Shown here piece by piece: positions 45,444-55,389 of a stretch of DNA of 64,000 nucleotides. This DNA is from Allobosea lathyri. GTDB lineage: Bacteria; Pseudomonadota; Alphaproteobacteria; Rhizobiales; Beijerinckiaceae. Both the position numbers and the translations under genes were made by a program. Below the pieces are notes generated by a model, which worked only from the letters and a program-made list of their open reading frames with translations, made no database searches and had not been told where the DNA came from. The DNA lies in contig NZ_FNUY01000001.1 of NCBI RefSeq assembly GCF_900108245.1, forward strand, positions 907,285-971,284, read 5' to 3'. How positions within the stretch are numbered: the stretch's first letter is position 1; the number at the start of each line of letters is the position of its first letter.

Positions 45444-46112
45444 GTGAGATTGCTCGTCGTCGAGGACGACAAGGACCTCAACCGCCAGATCGTCACCGCG
45501 CTTGAAAACGCCGGCTATGCCGTCGACAAGGCCTTCGACGGTGAAGAAGGCCTGTATCTCGGCGAGACCGAGCCCTACGACGCCGTCATCCTCGATCTCG
45601 GCTTGCCGAAGGTCGATGGTGTCGCCGTGCTGCAGGGCTGGCGCCGTGCCGCCAAATCCATGCCGGTCCTGATCCTGACGGCCCGAGACCGCTGGAGCGA
45701 CAAGGTCGCAGGCTTCGATGCAGGCGCCGACGACTATGTCGTGAAACCCTTCCACATCGAGGAATTGCTGGCTCGCGTCCGCGCGCTGCTGCGCCGTGCC
45801 GCCGGCCACGCCACATCGGAACTGATCTGCGGACCCGTGCGGCTCGACACCCGCGCCAGCCGCGTCGTCGTCGACGGCAACCCGGTGAAGCTGACCTCGC
45901 ATGAGTACCGTCTGCTTGCCTATCTGATGCATCACCAGGGCCGCGTCGTGTCCCGCACCGAACTTGTCGAGCATCTCTACGATCAGGATTTCGACCGGGA
46001 TTCCAATACGATCGAGGTCTTCGTCGGCCGCTTGCGCAAGAAGCTCGGCGTCGAGGTCATCGAGACCGTTCGGGGGCTGGGCTATATCGCAGCTGCGCCT
46101 GAAAAGGTCTGA
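45444..46112 (+). CDS. feuP: OmpR-family response regulator, FeuP-like
   Basis: The 222-residue regulator has a receiver domain with phospho-acceptor Asp51 (VILDLGLP), acidic pocket Glu7/Asp8/Asp9 and Lys in VVKPF. The winged-helix C-terminus (LTSHEYRLLAYLMHHQGRVVSRTELVEHLYDQDFDRDSNTIEVFVGRLRKK region) binds DNA. Start is GTG at 45444 with AGGAG nine bases upstream. The order with the kinase, ccmIEFH, degP and glnE matches S. meliloti feuP, where FeuP controls the cyclic glucan exporter gene ndvA; target here is inferred. Confidence 0.85.
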   Translation: MRLLVVEDDKDLNRQIVTALENAGYAVDKAFDGEEGLYLGETEPYDAVILDLGLPKVDGVAVLQGWRRAAKSMPVLILTARDRWSDKVAGFDAGADDYVVKPFHIEELLARVRALLRRAAGHATSELICGPVRLDTRASRVVVDGNPVKLTSHEYRLLAYLMHHQGRVVSRTELVEHLYDQDFDRDSNTIEVFVGRLRKKLGVEVIETVRGLGYIAAAPEKV

Positions 46113-46121
46113 TCGCGGGCG

Positions 46122-47501
46122 ATGCCCTTCAAGCCGCATCGCTATTCGCTGGGGGCGCGCCTCTTCCTCTCGGCGGCGATCTGCTGCGCATTGGTACTGA
46201 TGCTGGCGGGCTTCGGCCTGACCACCTTCTATCGCCGTTCCGCCGAACGCGGCTTCGACGAGCGTCTCAGCGTCTACATCAAGGAACTTGTCGCCGATCT
46301 TGCCGCGCCGCCCGAAACGGAGCGCCAGGCGATCGGCGATCTCGGCGAGCCGCGCTTCGACCTGCCGCTGTCCGGCTGGTACTGGCAGATCATCCGGCTC
46401 GACGGCGAGCGGCCGACCGTCCGTTCCTCGCGCTCGCTTGTCGGCGGGCAGCTCCCGAAGCTGCTCGACCAGCCGATCCTGCCTAATGCGCGTGGCCTGC
46501 GCGAGAGCTATATTTCCGGCCCGGACGACCGGGCGCTGCGCATTCTCGAGCGCGAGATCGATGTCGGCGAAGATGGCCGGTTCACGGTCGCGGTTGCCGC
46601 ACCATCCGACGAGATCGAAGGCGACATCCGCGATTTCCGCTTCGCGCTGACGATGACCTTCGTGCTCCTTGGGCTGGCGCTCGTCGCGTCGACCATCATC
46701 CAGGTGCGGTTCGGTCTGCGCCCATTGGTGCGGCTGGGTGCCGCCGTCGGCATGGTGCGGACCGGCGAGACGCCGCGGATCGTCGGGCAATACCCGCCCG
46801 ATCTCGCTCCGCTTGCAGGCGAGCTGAATCAGCTCATCGATGCCAATCACGAAATCCTCGACCGGGCCCGCACGCAGGTCGGCAATCTCGCCCACGCCCT
46901 GAAGACCCCGCTGAGCGTCATGCTGAACGAAGCCGAGGCGGGCTGCGGGGATGACCAACTGCCGCAGACTGTGAAAACCCAGGCCGCAATCATGCGCGAC
47001 CAGGTTCAGTACTATCTCGACCGGGCCCGGGCTGCGGCGCTGTCGGGCGCTCTCGGTGGCGTCACCGAGGTTGCTCCCTCGCTGGACGCGCTGATCCGGA
47101 CCTTCACCAAGATTTCGCAGGGCAGGGGCATCGCAGGAAGCCACTCCGTTCCATCGCGGATCCGCTTCCGGGGAGAGAAGCAGGATCTCGAGGAAATGCT
47201 CGGAAACCTGCTCGACAACGCCTTCAAATGGGCGGAATCGACCGTTGAAGTCAGCTTGGATGCGAAGGAAACATCCCAGGAGCGGATGGCCTTGCTGATC
47301 GACGATGACGGGCCGGGCCTGCCCGATGGTGCCATGGCCGATGTCCTGAAGCGTGGCCGGCGGCTCGACGAGACGACACCGGGCTCGGGGCTGGGTCTCT
47401 CGATCGTGGCCGATCTGGCCAAGCTCTACGGCGGCGAGCTGTCCTTGCAGCGGTCGCCGCTGGGGGGGCTTCGGGCCCGACTTGCCTTGCCATCGGTTTG
47501 A
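46122..47501 (+). CDS. feuQ: Sensor histidine kinase, FeuQ-like
   Basis: The 459-residue inner-membrane kinase has membrane segments near residues 12-33 and 178-198 with a periplasmic sensor region between. HAMP and HisKA follow, with the phospho-accepting His in NLAHALKTPLSVML near residue 258. ATP-binding motifs are NLLDNAFKWA, DDGPGLPDG and GSGLGLSIVADL. It lies nine bases after feuP and would phosphorylate it, probably in response to osmotic or envelope conditions, with the small upstream protein as a possible inhibitor. Confidence 0.87.
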   Translation: MPFKPHRYSLGARLFLSAAICCALVLMLAGFGLTTFYRRSAERGFDERLSVYIKELVADLAAPPETERQAIGDLGEPRFDLPLSGWYWQIIRLDGERPTVRSSRSLVGGQLPKLLDQPILPNARGLRESYISGPDDRALRILEREIDVGEDGRFTVAVAAPSDEIEGDIRDFRFALTMTFVLLGLALVASTIIQVRFGLRPLVRLGAAVGMVRTGETPRIVGQYPPDLAPLAGELNQLIDANHEILDRARTQVGNLAHALKTPLSVMLNEAEAGCGDDQLPQTVKTQAAIMRDQVQYYLDRARAAALSGALGGVTEVAPSLDALIRTFTKISQGRGIAGSHSVPSRIRFRGEKQDLEEMLGNLLDNAFKWAESTVEVSLDAKETSQERMALLIDDDGPGLPDGAMADVLKRGRRLDETTPGSGLGLSIVADLAKLYGGELSLQRSPLGGLRARLALPSV

Positions 47502-47577
47502 AGGATGCTGGCCCGCGTGACCCTTTGTCGCCATCTTCGGACATGAACCGGGCCGCGCGATTGGCTAAGAACACCGC

Positions 47578-48681
47578 ATGCTGATCTGGATCATCTTCGC
47601 GATTATGACTGGAGCGGCGATTTTCGCCCTGCTCTGGCCGCTGAGTCATGGACGCGCGGGTGCCTTCGCCGATGCTGCCGATGCCAAAAGCCTCTATCGT
47701 GCACAGATCGGCGAGATCGAGCGCGACATCGCACGCAAGCTGATCGGCCCCGCCGAGGCCGAGGCTGCGCGGGCCGAAGCGGCGCGGCGCCTGCTGCGCG
47801 CCGCCGGCGATGAAGGCAGTCCCGCCGGCGAAACTGAATCCTCCCTGCGCCGCCGCCGCGCCAGCTCCGCGCTGGCCTTGTCCTGCGTGCCGCTGCTGGC
47901 GCTGCTGGTTTACGGCGCCTACGGCTCTCCCGACAATCCCGACCAGCCGCTCTCCGCCCGCTTGCAGGACGATCCGTCGAAACAGGACTTCGCCCTGTCG
48001 TTCGCGCGGATCGAGGCCCATCTCGCCGCCGCCCCGACGGATGCCAAGGGCTGGGCGATCGTCGCGCCGATCTATCTGCGCGAGGGCCGCTACGATGATG
48101 CCGCCCGCGCTTTCGCCGCGGCGGTTCGCTATGGGCAGCCAGACACGGAGACGCTGGCTGGCCTGGGCGAGGCGCGCATCATGGCCGCCGGAGGCGTGGT
48201 CACCGAAGAGGCGCGCGCAAGCCTGGCCGAGGCGGTCAAGCTCGACCCCAAGAACGCCCGCGCCCGCTACTTCCTCGCCCTCGCAAAGGAACAGGACGGC
48301 GACGGCAAGGGGGCGATCACCGCTCTTCGAGACCTGCTCGCTGATGCCGCGCCCGACGCCCGATGGGCCCAGGGCGTTCGCCGCAGGCTGGAGCAGATGG
48401 AGGCGGATGCAGGCCGCAATGCCATCGCCGCCCTTGCTCCCGCCGATCAACAGGCTGCGATCCGTGCGATGGTCGACAGTTTGGCAGAACGACTGAAGGC
48501 GGATGGCGGAACTCTCGCCGAATGGACGCGGTTGATCCGGTCGCAGACGGTGCTCGGTGACAAGGCGGCCGCGCGCGAGACGGTCGCTATGGCGCGTGAG
48601 CGCCTGTCGCAGGATGGTCCGGCGCTCACTGCGCTCGACGTCCTCGCCGGCGAATTGGCGCTGAAGGAGACCGCGCCATGA
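47578..48681 (+). CDS. ccmI: Cytochrome c biogenesis protein CcmI (CycH)
   Basis: The 367-residue protein chaperones apocytochrome c for heme attachment by the CcmFH complex. Two membrane segments lie near residues 1-22 ([21 protein letters not shown]) and 98-116, with a cytoplasmic loop between ([40 protein letters not shown]) that is typical of the family. The periplasmic part has TPR repeats ([25 protein letters not shown]). Coupled to ccmE by a 4-bp overlap. Confidence 0.93.
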   Translation: MLIWIIFAIMTGAAIFALLWPLSHGRAGAFADAADAKSLYRAQIGEIERDIARKLIGPAEAEAARAEAARRLLRAAGDEGSPAGETESSLRRRRASSALALSCVPLLALLVYGAYGSPDNPDQPLSARLQDDPSKQDFALSFARIEAHLAAAPTDAKGWAIVAPIYLREGRYDDAARAFAAAVRYGQPDTETLAGLGEARIMAAGGVVTEEARASLAEAVKLDPKNARARYFLALAKEQDGDGKGAITALRDLLADAAPDARWAQGVRRRLEQMEADAGRNAIAALAPADQQAAIRAMVDSLAERLKADGGTLAEWTRLIRSQTVLGDKAAARETVAMARERLSQDGPALTALDVLAGELALKETAP

Positions 48682-49190
48682 CGATAGCCCAACCGTCTCG
48701 TCCCGTCGCCGCAAGGCGCCGCAGCACCCGAAAGCAGCGGCGGCTGATGCTGATCGGAGCCGCCGGCGCCGTTCTGTCTCTTGCGGCCGGTCTGGTGCTG
48801 TTTGCGATGCGTGACACCATCGTCTTCTTTTACGGGCCAACGGAGATCACCCAGAAGGGGATCGCGCCGGGAACGCGCATGCGGCTGGGCGGCCTTGTCG
48901 AGAAGGGCTCGGTCGAACGCGGGCCGGGCCAGCGCGTCGCCTTCTCCATTACCGACACCACCACCACCATAAGGGTGAATTATGAGGGGCTGCTGCCGGA
49001 CCTGTTCCGCGAAGGTCAGGGTGTCGTCACCGAAGGCGTGTTCGAGGGGGCAGGGCGCTTCCGGGCCGATTCCGTCCTTGCCAAGCATGACGAGACCTAT
49101 ATGCCGCGAGAGGTTGCCGACACCTTGAAGAAGCAGGGCCATTGGCAGCCTGGCGCTGCCGGTCCCAGCCCCGTTCCGGCAACGCGATGA
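48678..49190 (+). CDS. ccmE: Cytochrome c maturation heme chaperone CcmE (CycJ)
   Basis: The 170-residue protein carries heme through the periplasm to apocytochromes. A basic N-terminus ([11 protein letters not shown]) precedes the membrane anchor ([20 protein letters not shown]). The OB-fold includes [14 protein letters not shown] and the heme-binding motif [10 protein letters not shown], with the covalent His and the following Tyr. It overlaps ccmI by ATGA and lies eight bases before ccmF. Confidence 0.95.
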   Translation: MTIAQPSRPVAARRRSTRKQRRLMLIGAAGAVLSLAAGLVLFAMRDTIVFFYGPTEITQKGIAPGTRMRLGGLVEKGSVERGPGQRVAFSITDTTTTIRVNYEGLLPDLFREGQGVVTEGVFEGAGRFRADSVLAKHDETYMPREVADTLKKQGHWQPGAAGPSPVPATR

Positions 49191-49197
49191 GGCACGC

Positions 49198-51180
49198 ATG
49201 ATCGTCGAGATCGGCCATTTCGCGCTAGCCCTCGCACTCGGCGTTGCTGTCGTTCAGTCTTTGGTGCCGCTCTGGGGCGTGTCGCGTCAGGACCGCGCGC
49301 TGGCCTCTGTCGGTTCGATGGCGGCGGTCACCTGCTTCCTGCTGGTCGCGCTGTCCTTCGGCGCGCTCGTCGTCTCCTATGTCCGCTCGGATTTCTCGGT
49401 CGAGAATGTCGCCTCCAATTCCCACTCGACCCAGCCCCTGATCTACAAGCTGACCTCGGTCTGGGGGAACCATGAGGGCTCGATGCTCCTATGGGTTCTG
49501 ATCCTGACCCTGTTCGGGGCCATGGTCGCCTTGTCGCGCCGCTCGCTGCCGGCGCGCCTGAGAGCGGGCACATTGGCTGCGCAGGGGCTCGTCACCGTCG
49601 CCTTCCTGGCTTTCACCCTGCTGACCTCTAACCCTTTCAGGCGGCTCGTTCCGGCGCCCGCGGAAGGCCAGGATCTCAACCCTATCCTTCAAGATCTCGG
49701 TCTCGCGATCCATCCGCCGCTGCTCTATGTTGGCTATGTCGGCTTCTCGATCACCTATGCCTTTGCCGTGGCAGCCTTGATAGATGGTCGCATCGACGCG
49801 GTCTGGGCGCGGGCGGTTCGGCCCTGGACGCTGCTGGCCTGGGTCTTCCTGACGCTTGGCATCGCGATGGGCTCGTACTGGGCCTATTACGAACTCGGCT
49901 GGGGCGGCTGGTGGTTCTGGGACCCGGTCGAGAACGCCTCGCTGATGCCCTGGCTCGCCGGGACGGCGCTGATCCATTCGACGGTGGTGATGGAGAAGCG
50001 CGACTCGCTGAAGGTCTGGACGATCCTGCTGGCGATCCTGACCTTCTCGCTGTCGCTGCTGGGCACCTTCATCGTTCGCTCGGGCGTGCTGACCTCGGTG
50101 CACTCCTTCGCCAGCGACCCGCAGCGCGGGCTTTTCATCCTGGGCATCCTGATCTTCTTCGTCGGTGGTTCGCTGGCGCTGTTCGCCTGGCGGGCCCCGC
50201 TCCTGCGGCAGGGCGGCCTTTTCGCGCCGGTCTCGCGGGAAGGCGCGCTCGTCGTCAACAACGTCTTCATCGCGACATCCTGCGCCACGGTCTTCATCGG
50301 CACGCTCTATCCGCTGGTTCTGGAGATGGTGACCGGCGACAAGATTTCGGTCGGACCGCCCTTCTTCAATGCGACCTTCGTGCCGGTTCTCGTGCCTTTG
50401 CTGCTGGTCCTGCCGCTTGGCCAGTCGCTGGCGTGGAAGCGCGGCGATCTGCTGGGCGCGGCGCAGCGCAACGCGGCAGCCTTCGGATTCGCAGTCATCG
50501 TGGCGCTGGCGACGGTGGCGGTCACGCAGGGCGGTCCGGTGATAGCCCCTCTGGGCATCGGCCTCGGCGTTTTCCTCGTGACGGGCGCGATCATGGATCT
50601 TGGCGAGCGCATCGTCGCACGCGCCAGCGGCTGGCCGGCAATACTGTCCCGCGCACGTGGCCTGCCGCGTTCGGCCTGGGGCACGGCCTTCGCCCATGCC
50701 GGCGTCGGGCTCAGCGTGATCGGCATCGCGGCGGCGGCCTGGAGCACGGAGGCCATCGGCGAACTGAAGCCGGGCGAGCGGCTGACGAGTGGCCGCTACA
50801 CCATCGTGCTGGAGTCGGTGACACCACGCAACGGGCCGAATTTCCGGGCGGAGGTCGCGCGTTTCCAGCTCTTCTCGGGCAATCGCGAACTGGCTCCCGT
50901 CGAGGCGGCCAAGCGCGTCTACGTGGCGCGAGCCATGCCGACGACGGAAGCCGGCATCCGCACGGACTGGCTGAGCCAGGCCTATATCGGGCTCGGCGAC
51001 ACGCAGCCAAATGGTGCCGTGGCAGTCAGGCTTTACGACAAGCCGCTGATCCTGCTGATCTGGCTGGGCGCGATCGTGATGGCCTTCGGTGGCGCGCTGT
51101 CGTTGACAGATCGGCGCTTCCGCCTGGCTGCTCCCCGCCGCGCGACGCCGTCTCCCGTCGCGGCGCAGCCGGCGGAATGA
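49198..51180 (+). CDS. ccmF: Cytochrome c heme lyase subunit CcmF (CycK)
   Basis: The 660-residue multi-pass membrane protein, with about fifteen membrane segments, attaches heme to apocytochrome c together with CcmH and CcmI. The tryptophan-rich WWD motif is seen as YELGWGGWWFWDPVENASLMPW near residues 226-247, and the usual NSHSTQPLIYKLTSVWGNHEGSML segment near 65-88. Overlaps ccmH by four bases (ATGA). Confidence 0.96.
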   Translation: MIVEIGHFALALALGVAVVQSLVPLWGVSRQDRALASVGSMAAVTCFLLVALSFGALVVSYVRSDFSVENVASNSHSTQPLIYKLTSVWGNHEGSMLLWVLILTLFGAMVALSRRSLPARLRAGTLAAQGLVTVAFLAFTLLTSNPFRRLVPAPAEGQDLNPILQDLGLAIHPPLLYVGYVGFSITYAFAVAALIDGRIDAVWARAVRPWTLLAWVFLTLGIAMGSYWAYYELGWGGWWFWDPVENASLMPWLAGTALIHSTVVMEKRDSLKVWTILLAILTFSLSLLGTFIVRSGVLTSVHSFASDPQRGLFILGILIFFVGGSLALFAWRAPLLRQGGLFAPVSREGALVVNNVFIATSCATVFIGTLYPLVLEMVTGDKISVGPPFFNATFVPVLVPLLLVLPLGQSLAWKRGDLLGAAQRNAAAFGFAVIVALATVAVTQGGPVIAPLGIGLGVFLVTGAIMDLGERIVARASGWPAILSRARGLPRSAWGTAFAHAGVGLSVIGIAAAAWSTEAIGELKPGERLTSGRYTIVLESVTPRNGPNFRAEVARFQLFSGNRELAPVEAAKRVYVARAMPTTEAGIRTDWLSQAYIGLGDTQPNGAVAVRLYDKPLILLIWLGAIVMAFGGALSLTDRRFRLAAPRRATPSPVAAQPAE

Positions 51181-51653
51181 CCGGCATGCGCCGCATCGCG
51201 ATCATCCTCGTGCTTGGTCTTGCTTTCGCCGGCTCGGCAAGGGCGGTCCAGCCTGACGAGATCCTGCCCGATGCCAAGCTCGAACAGCGTGCGCGCGGAA
51301 TCTCGGGCGGATTGCGCTGCCTCGTCTGCCAGAACCAGTCGATCGACGAATCCGACGCACCTCTCGCCCGCGACCTGCGGATTCTCGTGCGCGAGCGGCT
51401 GACCGCGGGGGACAGCGACGCCGGCGTGCGCGATTTCGTCGTGGCGCGCTATGGCGATTTCGTCCTGCTGCGGCCGCCTTTCAACATCAGGACGCTGCTG
51501 CTCTGGGCGGCGCCTTTCCTGATCCTGTTGACCGGGCTCGGCTTCATCTGGCGGCGAGGCCGGCGCATGACGACATCGGTCGGAGTGGTTGCGCCGCTGT
51601 CGGAGGATGAAAACCGGCGCGTCGATCGCCTGATGCAGGACGATCGCGGCTGA
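51177..51653 (+). CDS. ccmH: Cytochrome c maturation thioredoxin-like protein CcmH (CycL)
   Basis: The 158-residue protein keeps the CXXCH cysteines of apocytochrome c reduced. It has a signal peptide (IAIILVLGLAFAGSARA), the LRCLVCQNQSIDES motif with the reactive Cys pair and a C-terminal membrane anchor (TLLLWAAPFLILLTGLGFIW). The start at 51177 overlaps ccmF; a second ATG at 51186 is possible. Last gene of ccmIEFH. Confidence 0.94.
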   Translation: MTGMRRIAIILVLGLAFAGSARAVQPDEILPDAKLEQRARGISGGLRCLVCQNQSIDESDAPLARDLRILVRERLTAGDSDAGVRDFVVARYGDFVLLRPPFNIRTLLLWAAPFLILLTGLGFIWRRGRRMTTSVGVVAPLSEDENRRVDRLMQDDRG

Positions 51654-51816
51654 GCGTCGCTTCCTTGCGGGGGCTGCTTGGCCAGAGTTTCTCGGCCTGC
51701 CCCGCTGCAACCTTACGAAAACGTCATCTTCGCGCCAATTCCGGGTAAGGCGGCATCCGCCATGGTCCTCGTCACGAGCAGGGAAGGCCCTGCTGATCGT
51801 TTCGAGGTTTTTAGCG

Positions 51817-52992
51817 ATGACCGTCACCACCCCTTCAAAGTCCATCCTGAAGCGCGGCGCACTGATCGCTGGCGCAGCCACCCTTGGCATCGGCCTTGCG
51901 GCCGGCCTGGCCGACGGCGCGCTGAAGCTCAACCACAATGCTTTCGCCCAGCCGATCCAGCTGTCGGGCGTCCAGACCCAGCTGCCCTCCTTTGCCGACA
52001 TGGTCGACAAGGTGAAGCCTGCGGTCGTCTCGGTTCGCGTGAAGACGCAGTCCGTCGCCTCCAATGACGAGGACGGCCAGGGCAGCCTGGACGATCTGCC
52101 TCCGGGCCTGCGCCGCTTCTTCGGCGAGCAGGGCCAGCAGCGCGGTGGCCGGCCGCAGCCGCGCCAGGGCATGTCGCAGGGCTCGGGCTTCTTCGTCAGC
52201 CAGGACGGCTATGTCGTCACCAACAACCACGTCGTCCAGAACGCCGTCGAGGTCCAGCTCGTCACCGATGACGGCAAGACGCTCGCCGCCAAGGTCATCG
52301 GCACCGATCCGCGCACCGATCTTGCGCTGCTGAAGGTCACCGATGGCGGCAACTACCCCTTCGTCCAGCTGGCGTCGGGCAAGCCCCGCATCGGCGACTG
52401 GGTGCTCGCGGTGGGCAACCCCTTCGGGCTCGGCGGCACGGTGACCGCAGGCATCGTCTCGGCGCAGGGTCGCGATATCGGCTCGGGCCCCTATGACGAC
52501 TTCCTGCAGATCGACGCTGCGGTGAATCGCGGCAATTCCGGCGGCCCGACCTTCAACCAGAAGGGTGAGGTTGTCGGCGTCAACACCGCGATCTTCTCGC
52601 CGTCGGGCGGCAATGTCGGCATCGCCTTCGCGGTTCCCGCTGCGACCGTCGAGCAGGTCGTCGCGGCCCTCAAGAAGGACGGCACGGTGTCGCGCGGCTT
52701 CATCGGCGTGCAGATCCAGCCGGTGACCACCGAGGTTGCCGACGCGATCGGCCTCAAGGATGCCCATGGCGCCCTCGTGGCTTCCGCCGAGAAGAACGGC
52801 CCGGCCGCCAAGGCCGGCGTCAAGCGCGGCGACACCATCACCGCCGTCAATGGCGAGAAGGTCACCGATGCGCGCGACCTGTCGCGCAAGATCGCCAAGT
52901 TCGCCCCGGGCACGAAGACCACCATCACGGTCTGGCGCGACGGCAAGGAGCGCGAGCTCAGCTTCGAGGTTGGTCGCCAGCCGGCCGCCTGA
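51817..52992 (+). CDS. degP: DegP/HtrA-family periplasmic serine protease
   Basis: The 391-residue protein is a Do-family quality-control protease. An N-terminal membrane/signal segment (LIAGAATLGIGLAAGLADGALKL) precedes a linker and the S1 domain: His in TNNHVV, Asp in RTDLALLK and Ser in GNSGGP. One PDZ domain follows (SRGFIGVQIQPVTTEVADAIGLKDAHGALV). It is shorter than E. coli DegP, which has two PDZ domains, and resembles DegS in this. It lies between ccmH and a two-component system, as in Sinorhizobium. A terminator follows. Confidence 0.93.
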   Translation: MTVTTPSKSILKRGALIAGAATLGIGLAAGLADGALKLNHNAFAQPIQLSGVQTQLPSFADMVDKVKPAVVSVRVKTQSVASNDEDGQGSLDDLPPGLRRFFGEQGQQRGGRPQPRQGMSQGSGFFVSQDGYVVTNNHVVQNAVEVQLVTDDGKTLAAKVIGTDPRTDLALLKVTDGGNYPFVQLASGKPRIGDWVLAVGNPFGLGGTVTAGIVSAQGRDIGSGPYDDFLQIDAAVNRGNSGGPTFNQKGEVVGVNTAIFSPSGGNVGIAFAVPAATVEQVVAALKKDGTVSRGFIGVQIQPVTTEVADAIGLKDAHGALVASAEKNGPAAKAGVKRGDTITAVNGEKVTDARDLSRKIAKFAPGTKTTITVWRDGKERELSFEVGRQPAA

Positions 52993-53114
52993 GGCTCGCG
53001 CCTCGAGGAACGTGCGATGCCGAAAGCGGCTTCCAGCCCTTCGGCATCACGCAAATAGAGGTAGGGCAGTTTCCTGGCAGCGTGTCGCCCCCTCCAGGAT
53101 ATTTGCCTTCACCG

Positions 53115-53151
53115 CGGCAGGCCGGATGCGTAACGTCCGGCCTGCCGTTTT
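53115..53151 (+). terminator. Intrinsic terminator after degP
   Basis: CGGCAGGCCGG at 53115-53125 pairs perfectly with CCGGCCTGCCG at 53137-53147 around an 11-nt loop, followed by TTTTCGCTTTT. Confidence 0.8.
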
Positions 53152-53177
53152 CGCTTTTCGTAAGCTAGAGTTCCGAC

Positions 53178-53861
53178 ATGCGCCTCCTGATCGTCGAAGA
53201 TGATGCCGAAGCAGCGGCTTACCTCGTCAAGGCCTTTCGCGAGGCCGGCCACATTGCCGACCACGCCGCCGACGGCCTGGAAGGCTACGCAATGGCCGAG
53301 GGCGGTGGCTACGACGTGCTGGTGGTCGACCGCATGCTGCCGCGCCTTGACGGCCTGTCCTTGATCCGGTCGCTGCGGGAGCAGAGCGACACGACGCCGG
53401 CTTTGATCCTCTCGGCCCTGGCGCAGGTCGATGACCGCGTGAAGGGCCTGCGCGCCGGTGGCGACGACTACCTCCCCAAGCCCTACGCATTTTCCGAGTT
53501 GCTCGCCCGTGTCGAGGTGCTGTCCCGCCGTCGCGCGGCGCCCGCATCCGAGCCGACGACCTATCGCGTCGGCGAACTGCTGCTCGATCGTCTGGCCCAT
53601 CGCGTCACGCGCGGGGACCAGGAGATCGTGCTCCAGCCGCGCGAGTTCCGCCTGCTCGAATATCTCATGAAACATGCCGGCCAGGTGGTGACGCGCACCA
53701 TGCTGCTGGAAAACGTCTGGGACTATCATTTCGACCCCCAGACCAACGTCATCGACGTGCATGTCAGCCGCCTGCGCGGCAAGATCGACAAGGGTTTCGA
53801 GCACCCGATGATCCATACCATTCGTGGCGCGGGATACATGGTTCGTGACTCAGCCCGATAA
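53178..53861 (+). CDS. OmpR-family response regulator
   Basis: The 227-residue regulator has a receiver domain with Asp51 (VVDRMLPRLDG), an acidic pocket at Glu7-Asp9 and Lys in PKPYAF, and a winged-helix DNA-binding C-terminus (QPREFRLLEYLMKHAGQVVTRTMLLENVWDYHFDPQTNVIDVHVSRLRGK region). It precedes its kinase gene, which overlaps its end. The position between degP and glnE matches the SMc02366-type regulator of S. meliloti. Target genes unknown; the degP neighbour suggests an envelope response. Confidence 0.92.
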   Translation: MRLLIVEDDAEAAAYLVKAFREAGHIADHAADGLEGYAMAEGGGYDVLVVDRMLPRLDGLSLIRSLREQSDTTPALILSALAQVDDRVKGLRAGGDDYLPKPYAFSELLARVEVLSRRRAAPASEPTTYRVGELLLDRLAHRVTRGDQEIVLQPREFRLLEYLMKHAGQVVTRTMLLENVWDYHFDPQTNVIDVHVSRLRGKIDKGFEHPMIHTIRGAGYMVRDSAR

Positions 53862-55374
53862 CGCTACCGCGCCAGGCGCGGCGGGACAGGTGGCGCCGCG
53901 AAAGCGCCAGCGCCTGTTGCCGAACCTGTTCCGCACGACGGCCTTCAAGCTGACGGCGGTCTATCTCGTCGTCTTCGCGATTTTCGCCGGCGTGATCCTC
54001 GGCTATGTCGCCTGGAACGCCCAGCGCCTGCTCGACGACCAGATCCGCTCCACCATCGATGCCGAAATCCAGGGGCTGGCCGAGCAGCAGCGGCTTGGCG
54101 GGATCAGGCGCCTGGTCAACATCATCGAGCGCCGTTCGCGCGGACCCGGTGCCTCGCTCTATCTGGTGACCACACCCGCCGGCGAAAGGCTCGTCGGCAA
54201 TGTCGAGGCCCTGCCGCCCGGCGCGCTCGACCGGCCCGGCGAAAGCGAGATCGAATACGCCCGCAACAGCGACGGCGTCGACAAGCCCAGCCGCGCGATC
54301 GTGCGGGTGTTCCAGCTTCCGGCGGGCTTCCGCCTGCTGGTCGGCCGCGATGTCGAGGAGCGGGATCGCCTTGGCGTGGTGATCCGGCGGGCGGCAGGCT
54401 GGTCGCTGCTGCTCGTCTTCGTGCTCGGCTGCTTTGCCAGCTGGTTCGTGGCGCGGCGCGTCCTGAAGCGCATCGACGACATGACCGAGACGGCGCATTC
54501 GATCATGGCGGGCGACCTGAAGGGCCGCCTCGCGATTGCGGGCACCGGCGACGAACTCGACCGTCTCGCGCTGAACCTCAACGCGATGCTGGATCGCATC
54601 GGCGAACTCATGGCGGGGATGCAGCAGGTCTCGGACAATATCGCCCATGACCTGAAGACACCGCTGACGCGCCTGCGCAACCGGGCTGAGGAGGCGCTGC
54701 GCACGGCCAAATCGCCCGACGAACTGCGCGCCGCGCTCGACGGCTCCATCGACGAGGCAGACAACCTCATCCGCGTCTTCAACGCATTGCTGATGATCGC
54801 GCGGCTCGAGACGGGGCGCCTGAATGACAGCATGACCGAACTCGATCTGTCCGAGATCGTCTCCGGCCTGGCGGAGCTTTACGAGCCGCTGGCCGAGGAG
54901 GCGGGGCTGTCGCTGGTGACGGCGGTGGCACCCGGGCTCCAGGTTTCGGGCAATCGCGAGCTCATCGGGCAGGCGCTCGCCAATCTGATCGACAATGCCC
55001 TGAAATATGGTGAGCCGGCCGAAGGCGGGGATGCGGCCGTCACTGTTTCGGCCACGCAGACAGGAGCGGAGATCGAGCTTGCGGTCGCCGATCACGGCGT
55101 CGGCATTCCCGAGGCCGATCGGGCCCGGGTGCTCGAGCGCTTCGTCCGGCTGGACCAAAGTCGCAGCAAGCCGGGCTTCGGCCTGGGACTTTCTCTGGCA
55201 GCCGGCGTCGTGCGCCTGCATGGCGGAGAGATGCGGCTGGAGGACAACGCCCCGGGCCTGCGCGTGGTCATCCTGCTGCCGGCATTGCCGCCCAAGCCTG
55301 TGGACATAGCCGCGCCGACAGGGCTTCCCGCCTCGACAGAGCTGACAAACCCTGCTGGCCTCCAATCCGTCTGA
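53845..55374 (+). CDS. Sensor histidine kinase
   Basis: The 509-residue inner-membrane kinase has membrane segments near residues 34-56 and 186-206 with a periplasmic sensor between. HAMP follows, then HisKA with the His in DNIAHDLKTPLTRLRNR near residue 270 and the HATPase motifs NLIDNALKYGEP, DHGVGIPEA and GFGLGLSLAAGV. Start is taken as GTG at 53845, overlapping the regulator gene; GTG at 53824 is an alternative. Phosphorylates the preceding regulator. Confidence 0.9.
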   Translation: MTQPDNATAPGAAGQVAPRKRQRLLPNLFRTTAFKLTAVYLVVFAIFAGVILGYVAWNAQRLLDDQIRSTIDAEIQGLAEQQRLGGIRRLVNIIERRSRGPGASLYLVTTPAGERLVGNVEALPPGALDRPGESEIEYARNSDGVDKPSRAIVRVFQLPAGFRLLVGRDVEERDRLGVVIRRAAGWSLLLVFVLGCFASWFVARRVLKRIDDMTETAHSIMAGDLKGRLAIAGTGDELDRLALNLNAMLDRIGELMAGMQQVSDNIAHDLKTPLTRLRNRAEEALRTAKSPDELRAALDGSIDEADNLIRVFNALLMIARLETGRLNDSMTELDLSEIVSGLAELYEPLAEEAGLSLVTAVAPGLQVSGNRELIGQALANLIDNALKYGEPAEGGDAAVTVSATQTGAEIELAVADHGVGIPEADRARVLERFVRLDQSRSKPGFGLGLSLAAGVVRLHGGEMRLEDNAPGLRVVILLPALPPKPVDIAAPTGLPASTELTNPAGLQSV

Positions 55375-55389
55375 CGGACGGGGAATCTC

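Noticed and set aside
45294..47534. A 746-codon minus-strand frame
   Set aside because: Shadow of the feuP/feuQ coding strand, with no ribosome site or family signature.
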